From Mastigamoeba balamuthi (lineage: Eukaryota; Evosea; Mastigamoebida; Mastigamoebidae), in contig CACRSC010000032.1 of assembly GCA_902651635.1 (NCBI GenBank), positions 116,696-180,695 on the forward strand: a stretch of DNA of 64,000 nt. Reading direction: 5' to 3'. Positions 1 to 9,350 of this stretch are shown one piece after another. Made by a program: the position numbers and the translations under genes. A model generated the notes under the pieces. It was not told where the DNA came from and searched no databases. It worked only from the letters and a program-made list of their open reading frames with translations. How positions within the stretch are numbered: the stretch's first letter is position 1; the number at the start of each line of letters is the position of its first letter.

Positions 1-604
1 CGACGGCGAACGACGACCACACGGAGCGGCTCCACGAGTAGATGGGCAGCCAGCACCGGCCCGCGCCCGACGGCAGCCACCCCTGGACGTCCGCGAGGTA
101 CTGGGGGCCGAAGTTGGCTTCGACCGACACGCGGGCCGCGGGCTCGAGCGTCGAGCTGTTGATGCGCCACTGCTCCAGCGACCCGTCGTCCCGCGTCCAC
201 CACCACAGGTTCTCGCCGCTGGCGAACTCGGCGAGGCCCACGAGGCGGCCCGGGCGCCCGGAGCCCTGCGCGGTGAGCAGCTGCACGCTGCTGGTGCTCC
301 TGTACGTCGTCAGGATGCTGTGCCACCGCACGCGCAGCTCGCCGAGGCCCCGGGCCGTCTCGTCGAGCGCCAGCGAGCCGCTGGAGAGGTCGTTGGCGGT
401 CAGCTTGGCGACCTTCTCGGCGCTGTCGAGGGTGCGGTGCACGATGCCCCCGAGGCGCGTGGCCGTGGGCGGCAGGCGCTCCTCGGTCGACTTGCTGCTG
501 AGGCTCTGCGAGTGCGCGTTGAAGAGCACGACCACGACGACCATCGGGACCCACACGGCCGCGCACACGGTGACCGCCAGGATCGCTCTGAACGAGACGC
601 CCAT
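1..604 (-). CDS. Adenylate cyclase, class III, N-terminal part (paralogue 1, runs off the window)
   Basis: The ATG lies at 604 and the reading frame is open to the window edge, so only the first 201 residues are visible. They start with a hydrophobic segment (about residues 4-28) and continue into an extracytoplasmic sensor domain containing a WWW motif. The protein is almost identical to the start of the plus-strand cyclase at 26731, and the DNA upstream of the ATG is also related. The catalytic domain should lie beyond the left edge and is not seen. By analogy with its complete paralogue the product would be a two-span membrane receptor that makes cAMP when its outer domain is engaged. It is an inverted paralogue of the 26.7 kb gene rather than an independent family member. 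I am confident of the family and cannot tell whether the gene is whole. Confidence 0.85.
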   Translation of the reverse strand, partial: MGVSFRAILAVTVCAAVWVPMVVVVVLFNAHSQSLSSKSTEERLPPTATRLGGIVHRTLDSAEKVAKLTANDLSSGSLALDETARGLGELRVRWHSILTTYRSTSSVQLLTAQGSGRPGRLVGLAEFASGENLWWWTRDDGSLEQWRINSSTLEPAARVSVEANFGPQYLADVQGWLPSGAGRCWLPIYSWSRSVWSSFAV

Positions 605-1349
605 GTGGTAGCTTCTGCAGCAAACGAGGAAACTAACCAGTCGGGAGCACCAGATTATGTGAGTAATGCCGGTATTCGTGGCAAATATAGAACTGATCTG
701 CTGCCCAACGCGGGAAAGTTGGCGCATAAGGGATTATCCACTGTATCCATCATTCGGGGTCTGATAAGTTCTGAGGCTCGCTGAGGTTTCGCGGGGCCGA
801 CTCTGCACCTCTTTTATTACTTGCCAATTGTTTGGAGTGCACACCCAAAGCAGCCCCAGAGGCCCTCCGTGTTGTCCCCGCCTCTCTGCCGTTCGACCCG
901 TTGGCTGTAGGCATAATCGCCGCCTGTTGCCGCACGTGTGACGCCGCCTCCTGCAGTGCGAATGATCTCCGCTGGTGAGAGTGCGGCACATCATTATTCT
1001 TTCCCGTCCTCTGCTCAGGAAGGTGCAGAGGACCCGCGCTGCCCCTCGAGATGCGTTCCCTCCTTGCAGAGGCTGGTGCCATGGCCTGCTCCTCCGGTTC
1101 GCCCGGGCCGCGGCAGTTCCGCCCCGATCGATACTTGAATCCACCAAAGTCGCCAACCCGGACATTCGAGACGAACAAGGACGCCATTCGCTAAGCCATT
1201 CCGAATGTGGTACAGAATTTAACCACACCGCCCGCCCGAGAGAAGACCAGAAGGTCAACATCTGCCTCTCCGCTGAAACGGCAGAAAGGACCCCATTTCA
1301 GGCAGCGCTGCTCGCACGAGTTTCGGCCTCTACGAAGCGTTCTCTCCGG
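605..1349. promoter_or_regulatory. Divergent intergenic region between cyclase 1 and a cyclase remnant
   Basis: No supported gene. The segment is a diverged inverted copy of the spacer at 25637-26730. Short blocks match, for example the stretch around a GTGGATAATCCCTT motif near the 604 start and the stretch around 1110-1130 that matches 25900-25930. It presumably held a bidirectional promoter for a cyclase pair, of which only the left gene remains. Confidence 0.5.
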
Positions 1350-1560
1350 ATGGCGCTGTCCCTCGGGCGCTGTTGGTGGCCAAGGTCTGCACCACCGTGT
1401 GGGTCCTGCTCACCGTCGTGGTCGCCGCCTTCAAGGCGCACACCCTGAGCCTCTCGCGGAGACCGAGCTGCTGCCACCCACAGCCTCCTATGCCTGGCCA
1501 TTGTCGACCGCAGCCTCGGCCGCGCCGACAAGGTCGGCATTCGACGAGCCGGTCCGCTCC
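1350..1560 (+). pseudogene. Remnant of an adenylate cyclase N-terminus
   Basis: Translation gives LLVAKVCTTVWVLL and then FKAHTLSLSRR, which matches the membrane anchor and following residues of the minus-strand cyclase that starts at 25636. The frame then shifts, although the DNA stays alignable to about 1550. Everything downstream of that point is lost, and the sequence passes into a mobile-element fragment at about 1600. Upstream DNA is also related to the upstream region of the 25636 gene. This is the second arm of an inverted copy of the divergent cyclase pair, truncated probably by the element insertion. Confidence 0.75.
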
Positions 1561-1609
1561 ACCGGCGGCACCGCGCACACAACAAGCGGTCCCCGTGCTT
1601 CGCATCTCC

Positions 1610-2115
1610 CCCCGTTTCTGTTCGCCTCCACTGCGAAAGCTCAGGTTGGTCTGGTTAGTGTGGCTGTTGAAGCACAGATGGGGGGTCGGAGCCATGAGGG
1701 CATCAATGTTCCAGTCCAACCTCAGTTCTTCTTAATGCAGGTGGGGCTGATGAAGAAGCACTCACGGAGCGTGATGCTGTAGAGCCAGAGTGGGTCAGGG
1801 CAATCTTGTGCAGATTGCCAGCTGTTTCATGCATCCCATAAGTGTGATTAGAAAGGGGATGAAATGCATTGGAAAACGAACCTGAGATGGGTGATGTGAA
1901 CAAGCTGTTTGATTCACGTCTTGTGATGGACAGCTGTGGTTATCTCGTTGATAGCCTTGCCGAATTTCATAATGAGAAGACAGTATCGCAGCAGAGCAAT
2001 GAAAAAGGGCAATGAAAAGAGGGGAAACACACAGGAGAGAAGTGAAAATGGTAACATGAATGGGTATCACACAAAGCCTCCTCCAGAAGGAGGAAGCGGT
2101 GGCCATAGCACTCAC
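1610..2115 (-). pseudogene. Fragment of element gene B (copy 3)
   Basis: Minus-strand translations match two separate stretches of gene B at 43.1-46.0 kb: one with SSFWRRLCVIPIHVTIF (compare LSFWRMLCLILIHVTIY) and one with NALMAPTPHLCFNSHTN (compare NNLMAPIPYPCFCSHTN). The order and spacing agree with the exon-intron order of B. The fragment lies next to a plus-strand piggyBac-like transposase, as at the other B loci. It is an old, broken copy. The function of B is unknown. Confidence 0.7.
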
Positions 2116-2279
2116 AGCTCATGAATTATCAATCAGGCAGAATTATGCAGGTTTAGCAGAAAATGCCACGAAATCTGCAAGAACTAAAGCAAAGGTGGGA
2201 TTCTGGGTCAAATATCTGCTGTATGGAGGTAGATTTTTGGCTTAATAGAGGTTATTTTGCATTCACTCCACGCTAACCA

Positions 2280-3270
2280 CCACCCAATATTGAAGGCAGA
2301 CGTGCTCACCCTGATGGTGAACCATGCAGTAAAGGTCAAGGACATGCAGGCATTCCACCAACAGCAAGCAGTGGTGGCAGCAGAGGCCGTGAAGCTGCCC
2401 ATGCCATCTTTGATCACCATTTTCTGATTGGCTGAGGAGCAGGACTGGAAAAACCCTCTCTTGTACATAGATGGCCAAAGCCCAAACATTGCAGATACGT
2501 TCTGGCAGCTCTTCCCAAAGGAGGCCCTTAAATGCATCAGAGGCTGAGCGAAAGGGGCCGCAGGGCCCTAAGATCAAGATCCCTGAGACTCGTGTGCAGG
2601 ACATCATCTGGATGATCGTTCATGCCATTGGCAAGGAAGAGAGCTGTACAGGATCATTTGCAGAGTATCTGGACTTGCACCATGAGCACTCAGGCCTTGG
2701 CTCCAATCAAGTCCACGAGGAGGTGTGGAAGCAGTTCGTCATTAAGCTCTCGAATATGAACCTGTTCCACCTTGCAGAGCTCGTCTCAGCTGGTTTGTGC
2801 ACTTATGGAACCTGAATGGCATTCTGTGGCTATGCTTGGATGAGAGTATTGTTGGATTCAGGGGTGATCTCATTGGGAAGGTCCTTATGCCCTGCAAACC
2901 CACACCTGAAGGTGGCCTTATCTATGTTGTCTGTACTCTCAGCCTCACAGGTAAACCCATACCCCTGTTCATCATCCCAGTGTTGGGCATCAGGGAAGAG
3001 CGTCTCTTTCCTCATGACATCCTGGAACTCGTTTACAACATAATCAAGAACTATCAGATCAGCAAGCTGCTTTCAAACCCCATCTGCCTTGTCATTAATG
3101 CTGCATTTGGGATTTTCTCCCAGGACACAATCAACAAGCTCATGAAGATCAGTGAGAACGATCTGCACAAGCTGGCTCAACAGTGTGGTCTTGCTCATGG
3201 TGGAGTCAAGAAACTTGTAGCATGGATTGCTCACTGTGCATTATGTAGGCAGAGTGCTTATTTGTAGAGT
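2280..3270 (+). mobile_element. piggyBac-like transposase, decayed copy
   Basis: The core reads LDESIVGFRGD, then MPCKPTPEGG, then a hydrophobic beta-strand region, which follows the DDE_Tnp_1_7 (piggyBac) pattern of first catalytic Asp, FxGR-like loop and KPxxxG. A second block contains NAAFGIFSQDTINKL, where the piggyBac DN-FS signature is expected, so the second Asp looks replaced by Asn. Coding-like sequence continues in two other frames upstream from about 2290, so at least two frameshifts are present. It is divergent from the gene B fragment on its left. A plain DNA transposon remnant. The family call rests on the motif only. Confidence 0.55.
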
Positions 3271-3309
3271 GGTGTGAGATAGCACCAATCACAGCCTGCT
3301 GGTGCTCAT

Positions 3310-3965
3310 TCAGTGTTGTACAGTGAGTGGTGAGGGCCCATTTGCAGGTTTTATATCCTTCCTGAAATTCTCGGGAATGTGGATGTTGAGCTGCTTCTTG
3401 ACCATGCCATCATCCTTCTTGAACAGCTTGTGCACGAGCATTCCAAGCTCGTGTCCTGCTGCTGCAGTGGCCTTGGACAACTGCTTTGTTGCCTGGTTGC
3501 CATAGAGCAGGAAGAAGTAGATTTTGTGAGCTGCTGGGTGCTTAGGAAGGTGTGGAGTCAGCTGAGAATACTCTGATGACTCCTTTTCCTGTCTGCCCAC
3601 CCAAGTGCCTCCTGCATCTCGTCCTTAATCTCCTTGACAAATCGTAAGCCATGCAGCTCGTTCTCATCAAAAAGAAGCCTTCTGTGATTTCCTTGCTGGC
3701 CTGCTCTTTGAGTCTGATTCCACAGCACAGAGGGCAGCTATATCGATCAAGCACTGTCAGACAAACCCACCACTGTACATCAGCTTGACAAACCCTGACT
3801 TGCAAATATAGGAGGGATTCTTCACATCCAGGGAATAGTTGAGATAAGCCTTTGCAAATGTCCCATAAGTTGATAAGAAGGTTCCATTGGATTATCGGGT
3901 CATGCTCAGAGAGCCAACACGTGAGAGGCATGACAAGGCATGGGATCTGATGCAGGTAAAGCATG
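3310..3965 (-). pseudogene. Decayed coding sequence, unrecognised, probably element-borne
   Basis: Minus-strand peptides look coding in pieces. One stretch (3600-3690) includes DENELHGLRFVKEIKDEMQE. A second (3310-3560) contains KIYFFLLYGNQATKQLS and a Lys-rich end. They lie in different frames with a plausible GT donor between them, so they could be exons of one gene convergent with the piggyBac-like transposase. I do not recognise the product. Confidence 0.35.
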
Positions 3966-4750
3966 CTGGTGCATGCTCATATACCTTTCTCGATCTCATA
4001 TAGAGAGAAGAGGCAATGGTTCAAAAAACACCTCCAGTTGGCATGAGAGCAGAGGCAGGCACAGAGAGATATCAAGGCAGCACTTCAGCCAGGAGAGTGC
4101 TCATTATCATGTACTACACAACCTTTCACTCAAGGGGCTTCAGGATCTCAACTGTGCTATCTCAAGAAGGGTGTGTGAACCCATTTTGACCTCTGGTCCC
4201 AGGCCTTACACAACTGGAAATTAACGAAAACAGGATTGGAGACCCTGTGGGCCGAGATCAAGTGAGCTGCTCTCAGAATTTGGCTCAGGGCCTTAAGTCT
4301 CATGTCAAGGAGAACTATCACTTCGAGTTTTGGACAAAACCAAATGTGGTGTTCTGTGCAGTTCAGACCAGGTCAGGGGACAAAGCAGAGTATAAGAAAA
4401 CTGTACTGTAAGTACACCCAGTATTAAAGCATGATGTTAAGAGTGTTTTATTCGCTGGGGCCCATCGAAACAACATCTGTTTTTGTCAGAAAAAAGGTCG
4501 TCCAACGACAGGCGATGGGGTTTCAAAATTGGAATTTCAGGTTTTGAAATTCCGGCTTCAGGAAGTTGTATGAGATAACCGCGACTATCCGTCAAGTTGA
4601 TAACTTAGTCAGTTTGGTCTGTTGCAGTTCAATTCACCAAAGCAACTGAATAAGCCAAATTGAAGGCATTACGTTAGTTTGTCGTGTGCTTCACGGGGGA
4701 GTCTTGTGTGGCTGAGTACCGTACAGGAAAAAAGACGGTGTGTGGCCGGA
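3966..4750. other. No supported gene
   Basis: This stretch marks the change from element-derived sequence to the GC-rich host block. Short open frames occur on both strands but show no domain or conservation. The last part (about 4670-4750) is the 3' flank of the coiled-coil gene on the minus strand. Confidence 0.5.
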
Positions 4751-6402
4751 CTACTTTGAGCACGGTGGGGCCTTGCCCGTGAGCTGCTGCGACAGCCAGC
4801 GGGGCCACTCGGGCGCAGGCACGCCCTGCGTGAACGCGACCTCCATCAGCTCCGAGAGCGGCATGGTGGGCCTCTCGACCGCAGGCGACCGCGACTGCAT
4901 CAGGTGCTGCTTGATGCTCACGCCCAGAGTCACAAAGTACCTCTGGCGCATGTCCGACAGATCCGCGCGCAGCGACGTGCAGTCCTCCTTTGCCTGCGCG
5001 AGCGCCTCGCGTGCGCATCGAGCGCTCGCTGCTACGTGGGCCGCGCGGGCCGACGCCAGCGACATGCCGCGCTCCGCTGCCTCGGTCAGCGTCAGCAGCA
5101 CGCGGGACTTCTCCCCCGCCGCCGCCTTGGCTGCCTCGACCTCGGCGGCGTCCGCGGGGGTCATGCCCAGCGCCCCAGAGGACGAGTCAGGCGCGGGCGG
5201 CTGCTGGCAAGAGAACGGCGCGAGGTCGCTGGCAGCCGCGACGAGGTGGGCCGACGCAGCGTCGATCTTGCGCACGTACGAGCCGAGCCAGCGCCACAGC
5301 ACCGTCACGTACGTGCCGCAGAGCGTGCGGACGTGCGAGAGCTCGGCTGAGGCGGCCTGGGCGGCGCGCTCAGAGGCCACCGCGCGGTCGCGCTCGTTGA
5401 GGAGGTCGCGCTCGGCGCGGGCGGCGTCCTCGCGGGCCTTGTCGATGCGCTGCTTGCAGGCAGCGATCTCGAGCTCGCACTGGCGGATGCGGGCCTCGCG
5501 GCGCCCCACGCGGCCCTCCAGCTCTTCGACTGCGCGCTGCGCTCGCGGTGTTGGTTTGTTTGTTTGTTTTCTGTCACCGCGTTGTTTTGTCCCGGAATCA
5601 AATGATTACATCTCTCGAAGATTCGCGGATCTATCTCGTCATTTTCAGGAATTGCCGCAAGCTGACAGGTACTTAGGGGGTAATGTTCGAGGAATGGGGA
5701 GTGCTAGCAGGATGGCTTTCCGGTGGTATAGGGGCCCTGTTGCCGGATGTTGGGTGTGTGGGTGAGAGTACCTTGGCATCGCGCTTGACCAGGTCGCGCT
5801 CGCTGTCCACGCGTGCCTGTGTCTCTGCCTGCGTGTGCACAAGCTGCTCGCGCAGGCCGCGCGCCAGCTCGAGCTGCGCCCGCAGCATCTCCTCCAGCTG
5901 CGACCTCTGCGTCTCCTTTGCCTGCAACTGCTTGTCCAACTCTCTGTGGGAGCCGTGTGCCCGGAGGTGTCACATCAGTTCCGCGTCAGAGTCACAGGGA
6001 AGGTGTCCGCCAGGAGGAGTGCTGAGCGTTCTTGACCCCCTCCCACCTCCCGACAAAAACAGAATAAAAGAAGCAGCACGCGGGGGTGTGGCCCCGCAGC
6101 GTTTGTTGTGCGTCGGTCGTCGGGGCAGCGCACTCCATGGCGGCCATCGCGGCCGACAGCTGCTTGGAGCTCGCCGAGGCCGCGCGCGACTCCTCGGCCT
6201 CCATCGCCAGGCGCGCGGCCGACTCGCGCACCGCGGCGAGCGCAGACCGCACCGCGTCGGCGGCTGGCGAGTCCCCGAGCGACGACGCGGCGCCCTCGGC
6301 GACCTCGACCGCGCGCGCGAGGGCCTCGGAGGCGGACTGCGACTCCGGGGTCTGCTGCTGCTGCGGCTGCTGCGCGCTGGCCTCGGTTGCGGCGTCCGCC
6401 AT
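4751..6402 (-). CDS. Coiled-coil protein, unrecognised (3 exons, 408 aa)
   Basis: The model joins 6402-6134, 5943-5772 and 5536-4751 on the minus strand. Phases match at both junctions, and the joined text reads without interruption through a long heptad-rich helix (AAMEELDKQLQAKETQ, then AVEELEGRVGRREARI). The donors are GTGCGC and GTACTC. The first 90 residues are Ala/Gln-rich. Residues of about 85-250 are strongly charged and predicted coiled coil, with a second helical stretch near 300-350 (DCTSLRADLSDMRQRY). There is no signal peptide, membrane span or catalytic motif, so a cytoplasmic or cytoskeletal scaffold is a fair guess, but no family was recognised. It shares a 234-base upstream region with the gene starting at 6637. 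Confidence 0.75.
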
Positions 6403-6636
6403 TTTTATCAATCCCACGGAGCTGCGAGTTTTGAATACCCAGATGATTTTCCCGATACGGCGGCAGACCATTTCACGATTGGAATCAGGCGCCCGGGGTC
6501 CGGGTGCCCTGCCCCCTCGCCGGCGCAGATGTGCGGGCGGCCATCGGGCACGGTCACCCTGCACACGGAAGATCTCCTTTGACGTCATCTCGCAGATATC
6601 CAGCCGAGATTCTCCGCAGTCGCCAATAACACGCGG
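6403..6636. promoter_or_regulatory. Bidirectional promoter region
   Basis: Only 234 bases separate the start codons of the divergent coiled-coil and NOPCHAP1-like genes, so both promoters must lie here or overlap. A TGACGTCA palindrome (CRE/ATF-type) sits near 6580. No TATA box is evident. Confidence 0.45.
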
Positions 6637-7081
6637 ATGCGAGCGCAGGCCAAGCCCAAGCGGAGCTCCGCGCTGCTGCACGCCGGGAGCGGGCACCGCG
6701 CGCCGCAGGAGGCGCCGTTCGCCTTTGCGGAGACGGCAGACGCGGCATCCACGTCCTCCCCCGCGCCCCCCGCAGGCGGCGCCCGTCGGACGACGCGCGT
6801 GGGGCCCAGTCCTCGTGCGCCCACAGCGGGGCCCCCTCTGGCTCTGGAGTGGAGGGCCGGCCCGCTGACCACTACTCCCTCCCCCCCCCTGCCCTCGCGG
6901 GCGCGCGCAGTGCTGGACAGGGTGCGGAACTTCCTGCCGGCCATGTCGGAGGCGAACAGGTCGCTGGAGGAGCGCGTGGCGCGCGAGGGCAAGGAGGCCG
7001 TCGACATCGAGGCTGTCGACACCGCCACGGGCTCTGTGGTCGAGATGGTGCGCTCGCTGTTCTCTTGCGCCGAGACCTCAG

Positions 7082-7112
<31 letters not shown>

Positions 7113-7719
7113 GTGTTTCTGTTTCTGTCTCTTGTCACTGTCTCTCTCTTCTGAGTCTCTGTCTGTCTGTCTGTCTGTCTGTTGTCTGTGCCACGGTGCC
7201 ACCACGTAATTTATGCTGCTGTCTCCTGTCTCCTGTCTCTTGTCTCTGCCTCTTTCTCTTCTGAGTCTCTGTCTGTCTGTTGTCTCTGCCAGTGTCGCCA
7301 CGTAATTTATCCTGCTGTCTCTGTCTCTGTCTCTTGCTCTCTGGCGACTTGCTGAATAATGGAGAAGAGTACTGACACAGTCGTTTGGCGGTGTTATTGG
7401 GCAGAACCTGTACATGGGGCTGCTGGCCAAGGGTGGCATCGGGGCTGGCGGCAGCAGGAAGATCGTGCTGCCCTCTGCAGGGACTCAGCCGCAGCTGCCA
7501 GAGGGCGCCGAGAACGCCAGGAAGCTCGTCACCGACCTCAGTGCCGGCGCCATGCAGGACGACGTCTCCTCGTCCAGCGCAGACGAGGGCGGGGATGACG
7601 ACGACGACGACGACGGCGAGTGCGATAGCGACGACGAGGACGAGGACGACGGAGAGGAGGAGGAGGAGGAGGCCAAGGATGCCGTCATGGGTGACTGTGC
7701 ATCGACACAGGATGCTTAA
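6637..7719 (+). CDS. NOPCHAP1-like protein (C12orf45 family), probable box C/D snoRNP assembly factor
   Basis: The model joins 6637-6814, 6911-7047 and 7405-7719 (209 aa). Splicing restores a conserved block: LLDRVRNFLPAMSEANRSLE, then DIEAVDTATGSVVEM joined to NLYMGLL across the second intron. This agrees with the FLPxMxxAN...IEMNLGLG pattern of the NOPCHAP1 family (DUF4598), whose human member links the R2TP chaperone to NOP58 in snoRNP assembly. The C-terminus is a long Asp/Glu tract. Both donors are GTGCGC. Intron 2 (357 bases) is mostly a CT/TCTG repeat. The exact first junction could differ, but the second is strongly supported by the motif. A nuclear location is inferred from the family and acidic tail. 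Confidence 0.7.
7079..7340. repeat. TCTG/TCTC microsatellite inside an intron
   Basis: Imperfect runs of TCTCTG and TCTG fill most of the last intron of the NOPCHAP1-like gene. Within it the words CTGTCTG and GCCACGTAATTTAT recur about 100 bases apart, so a longer unit of about 110 bases is duplicated. Confidence 0.85.
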
Positions 7720-8757
7720 TATGCTCACTTGCGCTTGCTCCCTGCACTGTCATCTTTGGCTGGCATTTGTTCTGTTCAGTGCACAGGCTACGCAATCACA
7801 TTTACCACTGTCGTTCATGACACTGAACTTTCTGTCACTTTCAGGAACTTACTGACTGTTACAATTAGGTTGAACACTGCCTCCACTGGAGTGCTGGTAA
7901 GGCTGGCAGTGTGCCGTGTCTGTTGCATTCACATAGTTCTCAAACCATCCCATGCAGTGTGAAAGCCCCAGGAAAACACTTATCTTCTTAACAGTGCGTT
8001 TCCTCTGTCCTTCAACTCTTTAGACTGAGTTGGCAGTGCTTGCAGTGAATCTGGGCAGGGGGTTAAATTCAATCAAATTTGGCTGATATTTGATTGTATG
8101 ATTGGATTCTTATCACTAATAATATCAGATTCAGTAAGGTTAAAAACGCAAACTGAGTTGCTGTGTTACTGACCGAGTTCATTGCTATTGAACAACTTAT
8201 TTTTGCAATATGGAAATCGTTCATTGACTCAAGCAAATACTGATTTGATCTGTGCAATGATGCCATTTGTTATAAGTGTTTCAGCTGCAACATTAATTTT
8301 CTAATTCTACTATCAGGCAAACAAGAAGCATCCTGGGCAATTAGAGAGCAGAGGCAAAGAGTAATACGGGAACGGTGCAACTAGCAGGAGAAAATTTGGG
8401 CTGTTGGGACTGCAAGGCCCGTAGTTATTGAAGGAACCACAAATTGAGAAGAAAGTCGTAGTGCAACAAGCATAAAATAATAACAAACACACTCCTTTTA
8501 TCAAATTTGGGGGGATATTACTGCCTGTATACTATTCTGAGGGTGTATTACGATGAAGCATAACGCAAGTGTCCAACCAACCACATGTCACACATTTTGC
8601 CGACATAGGGTCTCTTGTCAAATGACCCCACGCTCGTTTGTTGGCGGAGATTTCCTGGGCTGGCGGAGATATACTTTGTGTGGCCCGGGCCAACCAAGGA
8701 CACGTGGCACACTTAAAGTTTGCCCCCCGCTGTAAACCCCCCCCGCCCTGACACGCG
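7720..8757. other. Intergenic, no supported gene
   Basis: AT-richer DNA with only short, uncorrelated open frames. Near its right end two copies of TGGCGGAGAT occur about 20 bases apart (8641-8675), upstream of the next small gene. Nothing else was recognised. Confidence 0.5.
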
Positions 8758-8801
8758 AATGGAGAGACAGCCGCCCACGCCCGCCGAGCTGATGATATGA
8801 T

Positions 8802-8999
8802 ATGCTCACCAACGAGCACATCCGGATTCGTGGCCTCGACAACAACGACAGCACGTTCTACCGCCAGTGGTTCGAGGACATTGCAAGGAAGCAGAGTGAC
8901 AAGAAGGAGAAGAAGCGCGTGGCCAGCCGTGCGTATCGGCGCCGTCTCCAGGCAGTAATCGAAAGAGAGAGCCAGGAGATCGACGCCGACGTCCTCTAG
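8802..8999 (+). CDS. Small basic protein, unrecognised (65 aa)
   Basis: A short frame with host-like codon use. It has a charged N-terminal half (TFYRQWFEDIARKQ) and a Lys/Arg-rich helix (KKEKKRVASRAYRRRLQAVI), and ends in an acidic tail. An upstream ATG at 8759 opens a frame of 13 codons and may be an alternative first exon or a short upstream ORF. No family recognised. The composition resembles a small nucleic-acid-associated or mitochondrial assembly protein, which is only a guess. Confidence 0.4.
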   Translation: MLTNEHIRIRGLDNNDSTFYRQWFEDIARKQSDKKEKKRVASRAYRRRLQAVIERESQEIDADVL

Positions 9000-9350
9000 A
9001 GCCATTTCCAGGAACCGTGTGTGACGTGGTCGTTCGCGAGGGACTCGCTCCTTTCCGAATTCCCTTGCCATCCCGGGATGGCTCAACCGATCCCGGGTTT
9101 CTCAGCCAGCCCGAGAAGATAAAAGAATCCAAAGTACACCTGGCGCCGCACCTGTGATATCTCGGCCCTCCGGCAAGGCCGCCGTCTTCTGACAGGAGAT
9201 CCATAAGCTTTTGGCAGTTTGGATAGCCGAAATCGGCAGAAAGAGGACCGCCCCTCGGGCCAAAATCCAGGGGGGCGAGATACGCGTATCTCCGGCCAGA
9301 GAGAAGGCCGTAGCCGGTGTGTATCACGCAGTCGCGGCTGATTCCCCTCA

